DNA of 64,000 nt from Mycolicibacterium aurum (GTDB lineage Bacteria; Actinomycetota; Actinomycetes; Mycobacteriales; Mycobacteriaceae). The stretch spans positions 5,974,731 through 6,038,730 of the forward strand of contig LT549889.1 of the NCBI GenBank assembly GCA_900078775.1. The letters are read 5' to 3'. Under the pieces are notes generated by a model. That model was not told where the DNA came from. It did not search any database and saw nothing but the letters and a program-made list of their open reading frames with translations. The translations under genes were made by a program, and so were the position numbers. Shown piece after piece: positions 32,893 through 41,713 of this stretch (position 1 is the stretch's first letter; each line of letters starts with the position of its first letter).

Positions 32893-33732
32893 TCACGCTC
32901 GTGAGTTCCATACCGGGCCGAGGCGGGCCAACACGCTGTCCTCGGTGTCGGCGGCGGTGATCCGGAGGATGATCCAGCCGAGTTGAATCAGCCGCTCCAG
33001 TCGCGGGATGTCGCGCTCGTAGGTCAACGGGTCGCTCTGGTGGTGCTTGCCCTCGTACTCCATCCCGATCTTGCGGTCGGCCCAGCCGAGGTCGATGTGC
33101 GCGAACTCGTAGCCGTACTGATCAAGCACCCCGATCTGGGTCTGCGGGCGGGGATACCCGGCCCCGATGACGAGCAGGCGCAGCCAGGTCTCGCGCGGGG
33201 ACTGCGCACCGGCGTCGACGAGATCGATTGCCGGGCCGACGTTCCGATTGCCACGCCGGCCCGGGTAGCGGGCCATCAGCTTCTCGACGGCCGCCATGTC
33301 CAACCTCGTCCGGTTGGCCAGTGCATCGATCGCGGCGACCGCGCGGTCCAGTGGGTAGCGGTCGGCGATGTCCAACGCTGCCCGCGCCGGGGTGGAGGTC
33401 GGTATCCCGCGGATCTCGAGGATCTCGTCCTCGGCGATCCGGTCGGACCAGGTGTGAATCCCGCGCGGTGGGTGGCGGTTGGCATAGATGAGTTCGGCGG
33501 GACGGTGGGCCTCGACCCACTTGGCCCGGTGCAGGGCGGCCGCGGAGTTTCCGGCGACGACGCCGCGACGCTTCGACCATAGCCAGGCCGCCTCGGCGCG
33601 GGTCGCGGCGGTGAGTTTATCGTCGCGGGGCAGATAGATGTTCGGGTAGATGGCGGCGAACCGGGTGCGCAGCGCGTGCGCGGACAGCGTGCCATCGGCG
33701 ACTGCGGTGCTGCCTACGAATGGTTTGCCCAT
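32893..33732 (-). CDS. AbiEi/DUF559-type protein with VSR-like endonuclease fold
   Basis: A 279-residue protein. The N-terminal half resembles the winged-helix part of type IV toxin-antitoxin AbiEi proteins (KRRGVVAGNSAAALHRAKWV). The C-terminal half is a DUF559/VSR-like PD-(D/E)xK nuclease fold, with HIDLGWADRKIGMEYEGKHH supplying the Asp, Glu and Lys and SPRETWLRLL the preceding helix. The start MGKPFVGS at 33732 is the usual one for mycobacterial members; the frame extends upstream without support. No partner gene lies beside it. Its role is unknown: a solitary regulatory protein or nuclease relic is possible. Confidence 0.7.
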   Translation of the reverse strand: MGKPFVGSTAVADGTLSAHALRTRFAAIYPNIYLPRDDKLTAATRAEAAWLWSKRRGVVAGNSAAALHRAKWVEAHRPAELIYANRHPPRGIHTWSDRIAEDEILEIRGIPTSTPARAALDIADRYPLDRAVAAIDALANRTRLDMAAVEKLMARYPGRRGNRNVGPAIDLVDAGAQSPRETWLRLLVIGAGYPRPQTQIGVLDQYGYEFAHIDLGWADRKIGMEYEGKHHQSDPLTYERDIPRLERLIQLGWIILRITAADTEDSVLARLGPVWNSRA

Positions 33733-33857
33733 GCAGCAAGTCTCGGGCCGCACGCTCTGTGGGAGCTCTGAGACTTCCGAGCGTGAACCCACCGCGGGAA
33801 ATCTGGCGACCTGGCGCAGGGCCGGCACATTGGGCAGTTCGGGATAGGCTCGTCGCG

Positions 33858-34829
33858 ATGATGATCGACGCCGTCTGGTTCCTCGCGGGATTGGTCGCGC
33901 TGATCTTCGGTGCCGAGATCATGGTCCGCGGCGGTGCGGAAGTCGCGGCGCGCCTGGGCATCAGCCCCATCGTCATCGGCCTGACCGTCGTCTCGATCGG
34001 CACCAGCCTGCCCGAACTCGCGGTCGGTGTGGTCGCCGTGCAGGAGGGCAGCGGGGCGCTCGCGGTCGGCAACATCGCCGGCACCAACGTGGTCAACCTG
34101 CTGTTGATCCTCGGGCTGAGCGCGCTGATCGTCCCGCTGGCGATGGCCGCGCGCACCCTGAGCTTCGAACTGCCGGTGATGGCCGGCGCCGCGGTGCTGA
34201 TGCTGCTGCTCTCGCTCGACGGCGTGCTCACCCAACTCGACGGCCTCGTCCTGGTGGCCGGCGCGGTGGCCTACACCGTGACGCTGATCCGGGTCACCCG
34301 CCGCGAAACCGCCGCCGTCGTCCACGAATACGACGAGGAGTACCCACCCGAAACCGTCGCTGTGCGCACCCGCACGTCGCTGCACGTGGCCATGATGCTC
34401 GGCGGGATCGCGATCGTGGTGATCGGCGCGGACTGGCTGGTCGACGGTGCGGTCGGGATGGCGCGCGACTTCGGCGTCTCCGATGCGCTGATCGGGCTGA
34501 CGGTGGTGGCCATCGGAACCTCGGCCCCGGAGCTGGTGACCACGGTGGTCTCCACCATTCGCGGTAACCGCGACATCGCGATCGGCAACCTGCTCGGCAG
34601 CAGCATCTACAACATCCTGCTGATCCTGGGCGCCACCTGTCTGGTGGCCTCCGAGGGGCTGGTGCTGCCGGCCAGCCTGGTCCGGATCGACATCCCGATC
34701 ATGGTGGCCGTCGCCCTGGTCTGCGTCCCGATCTTCGTGTCCGGCCGCCGGGTCACCCGCGGCGAGGGTGGCGGCATGGTGCTCGCCTACCTCACCTATC
34801 TGTCTTTCCTGCTGCTGACGCAGAGCTGA
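33858..34829 (+). CDS. Calcium/sodium antiporter (CaCA family, YrbG-like)
   Basis: A 323-residue, roughly 10-helix membrane protein. The two inverted alpha-repeats that define the family are clear: SIGTSLPELAVGVVA with GNIAGTNVVNLLLILG in the first half, and AIGTSAPELVTTVVS with GNLLGSSIYNILLILG in the second. It exchanges Ca2+ for Na+ or H+ across the membrane. Start at the ATG 33858, with a second ATG adjacent. It is divergent from the AbiEi-like gene across 125 bp. Confidence 0.88.
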   Translation: MMIDAVWFLAGLVALIFGAEIMVRGGAEVAARLGISPIVIGLTVVSIGTSLPELAVGVVAVQEGSGALAVGNIAGTNVVNLLLILGLSALIVPLAMAARTLSFELPVMAGAAVLMLLLSLDGVLTQLDGLVLVAGAVAYTVTLIRVTRRETAAVVHEYDEEYPPETVAVRTRTSLHVAMMLGGIAIVVIGADWLVDGAVGMARDFGVSDALIGLTVVAIGTSAPELVTTVVSTIRGNRDIAIGNLLGSSIYNILLILGATCLVASEGLVLPASLVRIDIPIMVAVALVCVPIFVSGRRVTRGEGGGMVLAYLTYLSFLLLTQS

Positions 34830-34859
34830 CGGATTTCGCGGCCACCATGCGTTCTGACA

Positions 34860-34911
34860 GGTAGTACTACGGGCAGTACCGCGCTGGGGTGGGTACTACC
34901 GGCAGTACCGC
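34860..34911. repeat. Second copy of the GGTAGTAC/GTACTACC palindromic cluster
   Basis: GGTAGTACTAC (34860-34870) plus GCAGTACCGC, then GGTACTACC and GGCAGTACCGC (34892-34911). Read on the minus strand it resembles the cluster at 22368-22419 in order and spacing, differing by a few bases. It sits in the 163-bp gap before the nfo gene. Confidence 0.55.
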
Positions 34912-34980
34912 ATCCGACAAACGGTGGCCCCGCCGGACGGTCCCGGCCGTGCGCCGGGCCGGCGCGTCGGACCGCGTGCC

Positions 34981-34986
34981 TAAACT
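34981..34986 (+). promoter_or_regulatory. -10 box of nfo, predicted leaderless transcript
   Basis: TAAACT lies so that the usual start point 7 nt downstream is the G of the GTG start codon at 34993. No ribosome-binding site is present, consistent with a leaderless mRNA. Confidence 0.55.
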
Positions 34987-34992
34987 GGCCAC

Positions 34993-35742
34993 GTGCTCAT
35001 CGGATCCCATGTCAATCCCGAAGACCCGATCGCCGCGGCCGCCGCCGAGGGCGCCGACGCGGTGCAGTTCTTCCTCGGCAATCCGCAGAGCTGGAAGAAA
35101 CCCAAGCCGCGCGAGGACGCCGAGCTGCTCAAGGCGTCGGCCGTTCCGCTCTACGTGCACGCGCCGTACCTGATCAACGTCGCCTCGGCGAACAACCGGG
35201 TGCGCATCCCGTCCCGCAAGATCCTGCAGGACACCTGCGACGCGGCGTCCGAGATCGGCGCCACCGCCGTCATCGTGCACGGCGGGCACGCCGACGACAA
35301 CGACATGGACGCCGGTTTCGAACGCTGGGTGAAGGCGCTGGACGCGCTGAACACCGATGTGCCGGTGTATCTGGAGAACACCGCCGGTGGTGACCACGCC
35401 ATGGCGCGGCACTTCGACACCATCGCCCGGCTGTGGGATCACATCGGCGACAAGGGCATCGGATTCTGCCTGGACACCTGCCACGCCTGGGCCGCCGGGG
35501 AGGCCCTGATCGACGCCGTCGAACGGATCAAGGCCATCACCGGCCGGATCGACCTGGTGCACTGCAACGACTCTCGGGACGCCGCCGGTTCCGGCGCCGA
35601 CCGGCACGCCAACTTCGGCACCGGGCAGATCGACCCGCAGTTGCTGGTTGCCGTGGTGAAGGCGGCCGGCGCCCCGGTGATCTGCGAGACCTCCGAAGAG
35701 GGCCGCAAGGACGACATCGCCTTCCTGCGCGACAACCTCTGA
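34993..35742 (+). CDS. nfo: Deoxyribonuclease/endonuclease IV (AP endonuclease)
   Basis: A 249-residue TIM-barrel AP endonuclease of base-excision repair, the Rv0670 counterpart. The trinuclear zinc ligands are spread through YVHAPYLIN, IVHGGHA, YLENTAGG, CLDTCHAWAAG, VHCNDSRD, DRHANFGTGQI and CETSEEG, all intact. GTG start from a leaderless promoter. It cleaves 5' to abasic sites and acts on oxidised bases. The length is somewhat shorter than E. coli Nfo, as usual in mycobacteria. Confidence 0.93.
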   Translation: MLIGSHVNPEDPIAAAAAEGADAVQFFLGNPQSWKKPKPREDAELLKASAVPLYVHAPYLINVASANNRVRIPSRKILQDTCDAASEIGATAVIVHGGHADDNDMDAGFERWVKALDALNTDVPVYLENTAGGDHAMARHFDTIARLWDHIGDKGIGFCLDTCHAWAAGEALIDAVERIKAITGRIDLVHCNDSRDAAGSGADRHANFGTGQIDPQLLVAVVKAAGAPVICETSEEGRKDDIAFLRDNL

Positions 35743-35802
35743 CGCGACACCGACGTCTCGGCAAACGCCTGGTGAACGTGTTCTGAACTAGGCTCACGTT
35801 TC

Positions 35803-36855
35803 GTGGCCACGATTGATGAGGACCAGTCAATCGTCGTCGCGGCGCCACCGGAACCCGGGCGTCGCGCCCAGCGCCTGCGTTATCTGCGCTACGGCGCGGT
35901 CACCGTCTGGGCGGTGGTCATCGCATGGCGCACCGCCGCCGACGGCTTCGCCTTCAACCGGGAACTGGTGCTGGTCTACATCAGCACCGGGCTGATGGCC
36001 GCCAGCATCGGTCAGGGCCGGCGGATGCTTCACGTCATCCGGGACTGGCTGCCGTTCGCCCTGCTGTTGATCGCCTACGACCTGAGCCGCGGCGCGGCCG
36101 ACCTGTTGGGCAGGCCCACCCTGTGGCACTGGCAGGCCGACGTCGACCGCTGGCTGTTCTTCGGCACCATGCCGACGGTCTGGCTGCAGGAACGGCTCAA
36201 GCTGCCCGAACCTCCCCTGTGGGAGGTGGTGATCAGCTCGGTCTACATGTCGTTCTTCGTCCTGCCGTACGTGATCGCCGGCGTGCTGTGGCTGCGCAAC
36301 CGCGACGAGTGGAAGCGTTTCGTCCAGCTGTTCGTCGGCTTGAACATCGCCGGGCTGGTCATCTACGCGCTGGTGCCGGCCGCCCCGCCGTGGGCGGCGG
36401 CGCGCTGTACGGCGGCCGATGTGGCCGACGGCCCGTCCGGGCCGGCCTGCATGTTCCGGTCCGCGCGGGAGGCGCCCGACGGTGGGGTGCTCGGCGCGAT
36501 GGCGTCCGTGCGCGACGGTGCCAACGACTGGGTCGAACGCATCGTCGGGCGGGGGTGGCGGGCGCTGGACCTGAACACCGCGTCCGCCCTGCTGGATCAG
36601 GGGCAGGCCAGCGTGAACCTGGTGGCGGCGATCCCGTCCCTGCACGCCGGCATGTCCGCTGCGCTGGCCGCGTTCCTGTGGAACCGGCTGAGCCGCCGGT
36701 GGCGGCCGGTGCTGGTGGCCTATCCGCTGGTCATGGCGTTCACGCTGGTCTACACCGCCGAGCACTACGTGATCGACATCCTGCTGGGCTGGGCGCTGGC
36801 CGCGGCGGTCGTCTGTGCCGGGCACGCCTATGAGCGGCGACGCCGACGCGCCTGA
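35803..36855 (+). CDS. PAP2-superfamily membrane phosphatase/transferase (AUR1-like)
   Basis: A 350-residue polytopic protein with about six membrane helices. The PAP2 motifs lie near the C-terminus: IPSLHAGMSA (catalytic His) and YTAEHYVIDILLGW (His and Asp). The overall layout fits the inositolphosphotransferase (AUR1) branch of PAP2 proteins, which act on lipid-linked or phosphatidylinositol substrates; the exact substrate is not readable. GTG start 9 nt after a TAGGCT -10 box (35789-35794), so the leader is nearly absent. Confidence 0.8.
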   Translation: MATIDEDQSIVVAAPPEPGRRAQRLRYLRYGAVTVWAVVIAWRTAADGFAFNRELVLVYISTGLMAASIGQGRRMLHVIRDWLPFALLLIAYDLSRGAADLLGRPTLWHWQADVDRWLFFGTMPTVWLQERLKLPEPPLWEVVISSVYMSFFVLPYVIAGVLWLRNRDEWKRFVQLFVGLNIAGLVIYALVPAAPPWAAARCTAADVADGPSGPACMFRSAREAPDGGVLGAMASVRDGANDWVERIVGRGWRALDLNTASALLDQGQASVNLVAAIPSLHAGMSAALAAFLWNRLSRRWRPVLVAYPLVMAFTLVYTAEHYVIDILLGWALAAAVVCAGHAYERRRRRA

Positions 36856-36858
36856 CCG

Positions 36859-37194
36859 TCAGGCCAGATAGACCTTGCGTAGCGTCTCGGTGACGGTCCA
36901 GGTGGTCTCGGCGCCGGCGGCCAGTCGCACCACGTCGCCGGCGGCGAGGTGCAGGGCCGGGGTGCCGTCGGCGAACTCCACGGTGGCCGCGCCGGACAGC
37001 ACCACGAACACCTCGTCGGCCTCCACGTCGGTCATGATGCCCGGCGTCATCTCCCACACCCCGACGTCCAGCCCGCCGAACCGGGTCAGCTCGGTGACCC
37101 CGGTGCTCGGGTCGCCGGCCACCGACTGATCGGCCGGGACGGCTTCGAGGGGCAGGTTCAGGTCGGTGGCGCGGATCGCGGTGTTGGGTTGCAC
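36859..37194 (-). CDS. Cupin-domain protein
   Basis: A 111-residue single cupin (RmlC-like) with the beta-barrel motifs GIMTDVEADEVFVVLSGAATV and LAAGDVVRLAAGAETTWTV. Some canonical cupin-1 metal histidines are replaced (VEADEVF), as in the DUF861-type cupins. The GTG at 37194 is chosen because a CATAAT -10 box (37206-37201, minus strand) places the transcript start on it; an ATG 27 nt upstream would lie inside that promoter. Function is unknown. It is divergent from fadE8. Confidence 0.75.
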   Translation of the reverse strand: MQPNTAIRATDLNLPLEAVPADQSVAGDPSTGVTELTRFGGLDVGVWEMTPGIMTDVEADEVFVVLSGAATVEFADGTPALHLAAGDVVRLAAGAETTWTVTETLRKVYLA

Positions 37195-37256
37195 CCGACG
37201 ATTATGCGCGGTGTTACGCATCTTGTGCAGTTGTCGGGAAAATGTAACAGTGGATC

Positions 37257-38879
37257 ATGGCCGAAACCCATGTCGTCACCAATCAGGTTCCGGCGCTGCT
37301 GGAGCACAACCCCGCCACCTCGCCGGTGCTGATGGAGGCCCTGGTCCGGGAGGGCGGCGGCTGGGGCGTGGACGAGGTCACCGAACTCGGCGCGCTCAGC
37401 GGATCGGCGCGGGCCCAGCGCTGGGGTGAACTCGCCGACCGCAACCGGCCGGTGCTGCACACCCACGACCGGTACGGGCACCGCGTCGACGAGGTCGAAT
37501 TCGACCCCGCCTACCACGAGCTGATGAACGTGGCCGTCACGCACGGCCTGCACGGCGCCCCATGGGCCGACGACCGGACCGGCTCGCATGTCGTCCGCGC
37601 CGCCAAGACCTCGGTGTGGACCCCGGAACCCGGGCACATCTGCCCGATCTCGATGACCTACGCCGTCGTCCCCGCGCTGCGCAACAACGCGGAACTGGCG
37701 GCCGTCTACGAACCGCTGCTGTCCAGCCGGGTCTACGACCACGAAGTGAAGGTGCCCGACACCAAAGCCGGTATCACCGCGGGCATGTCGATGACCGAGA
37801 AACAGGGCGGCTCCGACGTCCGGGCCGGCACCACCGCCGCCGTCCGCAACGCCGACGGCAGCTACACCCTGACCGGGCACAAATGGTTCACCTCGGCGCC
37901 GATGTGCGATGTGTTCCTGGTGCTGGCCCAGGCCCCCCACGGATTGTCGTGCTTCTTCCTGCCCCGGATCCTGCCCGACGGCACCCGCAACCGGATGAAC
38001 TTGGTGCGCCTCAAGGACAAGCTCGGCAACCACGCCAACGCGTCCAGCGAGGTGGAATACGACGGGGCGACGGCTTGGCTGGTCGGCGAGGAGGGCCGCG
38101 GCGTCAAGACCATCATCGAGATGGTCAACCTGACCCGGCTGGACTGCACCCTGGGCAGCGCCACCAGCATGCGCACCGGGCTCACCCGGGCCATCCACCA
38201 CGCACAGCACCGAAAGGCGTTCGGCGCCTACCTGATCGACCAGCCGCTGATGCGTAACGTGCTGGCCGACCTGGCGGTGGAGGCCGAGGCGGCGACCATG
38301 CTGGCCATGCGGATGGCCGGGGCCACCGATCGCGCGGTGCGCGGCGACGAGCGCGAATCGCTGCTGCGCCGGATCGGTCTTGCCGCCGCCAAGTACTGGG
38401 TGTGCAAGCGGGCCACCCCGCACGCCGCCGAGGCGATGGAATGCCTGGGCGGCAACGGCTACGTCGAGGACTCCGGCATGCCGCGGCTGTACCGGGAGGC
38501 CCCGCTGATGGGCATCTGGGAGGGCTCGGGCAATGTCAGCGCGCTGGATACCCTGCGCGCGATGGCAACCCGGCCCGAGTGTCTGGAGGTGCTGTTCGAC
38601 GAGCTGGCCCAGGCCCAGGACCCGCGGCTGGATGCTCACGTCACCGGGTTGAAGGCGCACCTGAGTGATCTCGACGGTATCGAGTACCGGGCCCGCAAGA
38701 TCGCCGAGGACATCTCGCTGGGGTTGCAGGGTGCGCTGCTGGTGCGCCACGGCCATCCCGCGGTCGCCGAGGCGTTCCTGACCAGCCGGCTCGGCGGGCA
38801 GTGGGGCGGGGCGTTCGGCACCCTGCCCGCCGGGCTCGACCTGGCGCCGATCATCGAGCGGGCGATGGTCAAGGGGTGA
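37257..38879 (+). CDS. fadE8: Acyl-CoA dehydrogenase, AidB-like (FadE8)
   Basis: A 540-residue flavoprotein, longer than classical acyl-CoA dehydrogenases because it belongs to the AidB branch. Signature blocks are MSMTEKQGGSDVRAGTT, GHKWFTSAPMCD, and AMECLGGNGYVEDSGMPRLY with REAPLMGIWEGSGNV near the C-terminus. It oxidises an acyl-CoA or, in AidB-type members, may act in alkylation-damage response. It is the counterpart of Rv0672. The stop overlaps the GTG of the next gene (GTGA), so fadE8, echA4, the PaaX-like gene and echA5 form one transcription unit. Confidence 0.92.
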   Translation: MAETHVVTNQVPALLEHNPATSPVLMEALVREGGGWGVDEVTELGALSGSARAQRWGELADRNRPVLHTHDRYGHRVDEVEFDPAYHELMNVAVTHGLHGAPWADDRTGSHVVRAAKTSVWTPEPGHICPISMTYAVVPALRNNAELAAVYEPLLSSRVYDHEVKVPDTKAGITAGMSMTEKQGGSDVRAGTTAAVRNADGSYTLTGHKWFTSAPMCDVFLVLAQAPHGLSCFFLPRILPDGTRNRMNLVRLKDKLGNHANASSEVEYDGATAWLVGEEGRGVKTIIEMVNLTRLDCTLGSATSMRTGLTRAIHHAQHRKAFGAYLIDQPLMRNVLADLAVEAEAATMLAMRMAGATDRAVRGDERESLLRRIGLAAAKYWVCKRATPHAAEAMECLGGNGYVEDSGMPRLYREAPLMGIWEGSGNVSALDTLRAMATRPECLEVLFDELAQAQDPRLDAHVTGLKAHLSDLDGIEYRARKIAEDISLGLQGALLVRHGHPAVAEAFLTSRLGGQWGGAFGTLPAGLDLAPIIERAMVKG

Positions 38880-39808
38880 GTCCGTCCGTGGACACGCTGA
38901 CAACGCCGCCTTTGAAAACCATGACCTACGAGGTCACCGACCGCGTCGCCCGCATCACCTTCAACCGACCGGACAAGGGCAACGCGATCATCGCCGACAC
39001 CCCGGTCGAACTCGCCGCGTGCGTGGAGCGCGCCGACCTGGACAGCGACGTCCACGTGATCCTGGTTTCCGGTGCGGGGGAGGGCTTCTGCGCGGGCTTC
39101 GACCTCGGCGCCTACGCCGACGGCAGCTCCTCGGCCGGATCCGACCGGCGCGGCACCGTGCTCGACGGGCACACCCAGGCCGTCAACCACCTGCCCGACC
39201 GGCCCTGGGACCCGATGCTCGATTACCAGATGATGAGCCGGTTCGTGCGCGGGTTCGCCAGCCTGATGCACTGCGACAAACCCACCGTGGTGAAGATCCA
39301 CGGGTACTGCATCGCCGGCGGCACGGATATCGCCCTGCACGCCGATCAGGTGATCACCGCCGCCGACGCCAAGATCGGCTACCCGCCGATGCGGGTGTGG
39401 GGCGTGCCCGCCGCCGGGCTGTGGGCGCACCGGCTCGGTGACCAACGGGCGAAAAGGCTGCTGTTCACCGGGGATTGCATCACCGGAGCCCAAGCCGCCG
39501 AGTGGGGGCTGGCGGTGGAGGCACCCGAACCGCAGGATCTCGACGAGCGGACCGAGCGCCTGGTGGCCCGCATCGCCGCCATGCCGGTGAACCAGCTCAT
39601 CATGGCCAAGCTGGCCTGCAACACCGCTCTGCTGCAGCAGGGCGTGGCCACCAGTCGGATGGTCAGCACCGTGTTCGACGGGATCGCCCGGCACACCCCG
39701 GAGGGGCACGCCTTCGTCGCCGACGCCCGCGAGCACGGATTCCGCGAAGCCGTCCGGCACCGCGACGAACCGCGCGGCGACCACGGCCGCCGCGCCTCGG
39801 GGGTGTGA
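38876..39808 (+). CDS. echA4: Enoyl-CoA hydratase/isomerase (EchA4)
   Basis: A 310-residue crotonase. The oxyanion-hole motif GEGFCAGFDLGAYA and the second glycine-rich site IHGYCIAGGTDIALHAD are conserved. It is longer than typical hydratases because of an insertion around residues 85-130 (LDGHTQAVNHLPDRPWDPM). The GTG at 38876 overlaps the fadE8 stop; GTG 38888 and ATG 38921 are alternative starts. Substrate unknown; context suggests a fatty-acid or branched-chain beta-oxidation step. Confidence 0.9.
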   Translation: MSPSVDTLTTPPLKTMTYEVTDRVARITFNRPDKGNAIIADTPVELAACVERADLDSDVHVILVSGAGEGFCAGFDLGAYADGSSSAGSDRRGTVLDGHTQAVNHLPDRPWDPMLDYQMMSRFVRGFASLMHCDKPTVVKIHGYCIAGGTDIALHADQVITAADAKIGYPPMRVWGVPAAGLWAHRLGDQRAKRLLFTGDCITGAQAAEWGLAVEAPEPQDLDERTERLVARIAAMPVNQLIMAKLACNTALLQQGVATSRMVSTVFDGIARHTPEGHAFVADAREHGFREAVRHRDEPRGDHGRRASGV

Positions 39809-39811
39809 TCG

Positions 39812-40525
39812 GTGCGCCTGACCGCGCGGTCGGTGGTGCTGAGCGTGCTGCTCGGCGCCCACCCGGCCTGGGCGTCCGCCGCCGAACTGGCCGTGCTGAC
39901 AGCCGATTTCGGTATCCGCGATGCCACCCTGCGGGTGGCGTTGACCCGGATGGTGGGCGCCGGGGACCTGGTCCGTTCGGCCGACGGGTACCGGCTCTCG
40001 GAGCGGCTGTTGGCCCGGCAGCGGCGTCAGGATGACGCGATCGACCCGCATGAGCATCCGTGGGATGGCACCTGGACGACGCTGCTGATCACCAGCGTCG
40101 GCGCCGACGCCCGCACCCGGTCCGAGTTACGGAACACCCTGCTGCAGAACCGGTTCGGTGAGCTGCGCGAGGGCGCGTGGCTGCGGCCGGACAACCTCGA
40201 CGTGAGGCTGCCCGAGGACGTCCGCGCCCGGGTTCGGATCCTGCACAGCCGTGACGAGGAACCGGCGGAACTGGTCACCCAGCTGTGGGACCTGACGTCC
40301 TGGGCGCGCGAGGGTGACCGGCTGCTCGCCGAGATGGCCGCGGCTCCCGACGTGCCGGGGCGTTTCGTGGTGGCCGCAGCGATCGTGCGGCACCTGCTGA
40401 CCGACCCGGTGCTGCCGGTACAACTGCTGCCGCCGCGTTGGCCGGGGGAGCGGCTGCGGTCGGCCTACCGGGACTTCGCCGCCGAACTGGTCGCGCGGCG
40501 TGACAATCGGGTGGAGGCGGTATGA
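39812..40525 (+). CDS. PaaX-family transcriptional regulator
   Basis: A 237-residue PaaX-like regulator, the Rv0674 counterpart. The N-terminal winged helix (DFGIRDATLRVALTRMVGAGDL) is followed by the PaaX central domain (WDGTWTTLLIT, RTRSELRNTLLQNRFGELREGAW) and a C-terminal helical part. PaaX proteins repress phenylacetate or acyl-CoA catabolism genes and are released by CoA thioesters. Its location between two enoyl-CoA hydratases and overlap with the next gene (ATGA) suggest control of its own operon. Confidence 0.87.
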   Translation: MRLTARSVVLSVLLGAHPAWASAAELAVLTADFGIRDATLRVALTRMVGAGDLVRSADGYRLSERLLARQRRQDDAIDPHEHPWDGTWTTLLITSVGADARTRSELRNTLLQNRFGELREGAWLRPDNLDVRLPEDVRARVRILHSRDEEPAELVTQLWDLTSWAREGDRLLAEMAAAPDVPGRFVVAAAIVRHLLTDPVLPVQLLPPRWPGERLRSAYRDFAAELVARRDNRVEAV

Positions 40526-41274
40526 CGGTGCGCGTCGAACGAAACGGACCGGTGACCACGGTCATCATGGACCGGCCGAAGGCCCGCAACGCGGTCAACG
40601 GCCCGGCCGCGGCCGAACTGGTCGCCGCCTTCGAGGAATTCGACGGCGACGAGACGGCTTCGGTCGCGGTGCTCTGCGGGGACAACGGAACCTTCTGCGC
40701 CGGAGCCGATCTCAAGTCGCTGGGCTCCGAGGAAGCCAACCGGGCCCACCGCAGCGGTCCGGGCCCGATGGGGCCGACCCGGATGGTGCTGTCCAAACCG
40801 GTGATCGCGGCCGTCAGCGGCTACGCGGTGGCCGGCGGGCTTGAGCTCGCACTGTGGTGCGATCTGCGGGTCGTGGAGGAGGACGCCCAGTTCGGGGTGT
40901 TCTGCCGACGCTGGGGTGTGCCGCTGATCGACGGCGGCACGGTTCGGTTGCCGCGGCTGATCGGGCACGGCCGGGCCATGGACCTGATCCTCACCGGTCG
41001 GGCCGTCGGCGCCCAGGAGGCGCTGCAGATCGGGCTGGCCAATCGGGTCGTCGAGAAGGGGCAGGCCCGCGCGGCCGCCGAGGAACTGGCCGCCCAACTT
41101 GCCGCCCTGCCGCAGCTGTGCCTGCGCGCCGACCGTCTCTCGGCGCTGCATCAATGGGGCGAAACCGAGCAGGCCGCAATGGATTTCGAGTTCGGTAGCC
41201 TGGCCAAGGTGTCCTCGGATTTGCTGGCCGGAGCGCAGCGGTTTGTCGACGGCGAAGGCCGGCACGGCGCTTGA
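40522..41274 (+). CDS. echA5: Enoyl-CoA hydratase (EchA5)
   Basis: A 250-residue crotonase starting MTVRVERNGPVTTVIMDRPK. The oxyanion-hole segments are DNGTFCAGADLKSLG and SGYAVAGGLELALWCDLRV, and RRWGVPLIDGGTVRLPRL is typical of the hydratase branch. It is the last gene of the fadE8 operon and ends 3 nt before the convergent coiled-coil gene. It is the counterpart of Rv0675. Substrate not determinable. Confidence 0.92.
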   Translation: MTVRVERNGPVTTVIMDRPKARNAVNGPAAAELVAAFEEFDGDETASVAVLCGDNGTFCAGADLKSLGSEEANRAHRSGPGPMGPTRMVLSKPVIAAVSGYAVAGGLELALWCDLRVVEEDAQFGVFCRRWGVPLIDGGTVRLPRLIGHGRAMDLILTGRAVGAQEALQIGLANRVVEKGQARAAAEELAAQLAALPQLCLRADRLSALHQWGETEQAAMDFEFGSLAKVSSDLLAGAQRFVDGEGRHGA

Positions 41275-41277
41275 GAA

Positions 41278-41652
41278 TCAGCGGCGATCCTCGATGAGGG
41301 TGTTCAGCAGCGCGACGATCTGTTGTTGGCCGGCGGCGGTGGCATCGAACTTGCCGCGCATTTCTGCGAACCCGCGGTCGATGTGTCCGCCGAGGACGCC
41401 GAAGTCCTCCCGGAGGTTATTGAACTCCTGACGGAGGTCGACGAAGTCCTGCCGGAGTGCGTTGAAACTTGCCCCGGTGGCGTGGCGGAAGTCGCGTAGT
41501 TCGGCGCGGAACTCACTCACATCGCGGTCGGCGGCTCCCGCGAGCACCCGGGCTGCCGCGGCATCCTGCTCGCTGCCCTTCACTCGCCTCCGCAGGTCGC
41601 GGATCTGCTGTTCGAGAGCGCTGACCCGCGGTTCCAGATCGTCGGACGCCAT
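41278..41652 (-). CDS. Small coiled-coil protein of unknown function
   Basis: A 124-residue, almost entirely helical protein with heptad patterns (LEPRVSALEQQIRDLRRRV; FNALRQDFVDLRQEFNNLRE). No signal peptide or membrane helix is seen. It resembles short mycobacterial coiled-coil hypotheticals, but I recognise no family. Convergent with echA5. The ATG at 41652 is the only reasonable start. Confidence 0.75.
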   Translation of the reverse strand: MASDDLEPRVSALEQQIRDLRRRVKGSEQDAAAARVLAGAADRDVSEFRAELRDFRHATGASFNALRQDFVDLRQEFNNLREDFGVLGGHIDRGFAEMRGKFDATAAGQQQIVALLNTLIEDRR

Positions 41653-41713
41653 GCGTCGAGGCTACCGCGGTCGGGGTGGCCGCGACGACACCAAATCCGG
41701 GCTGACCGCCGGG

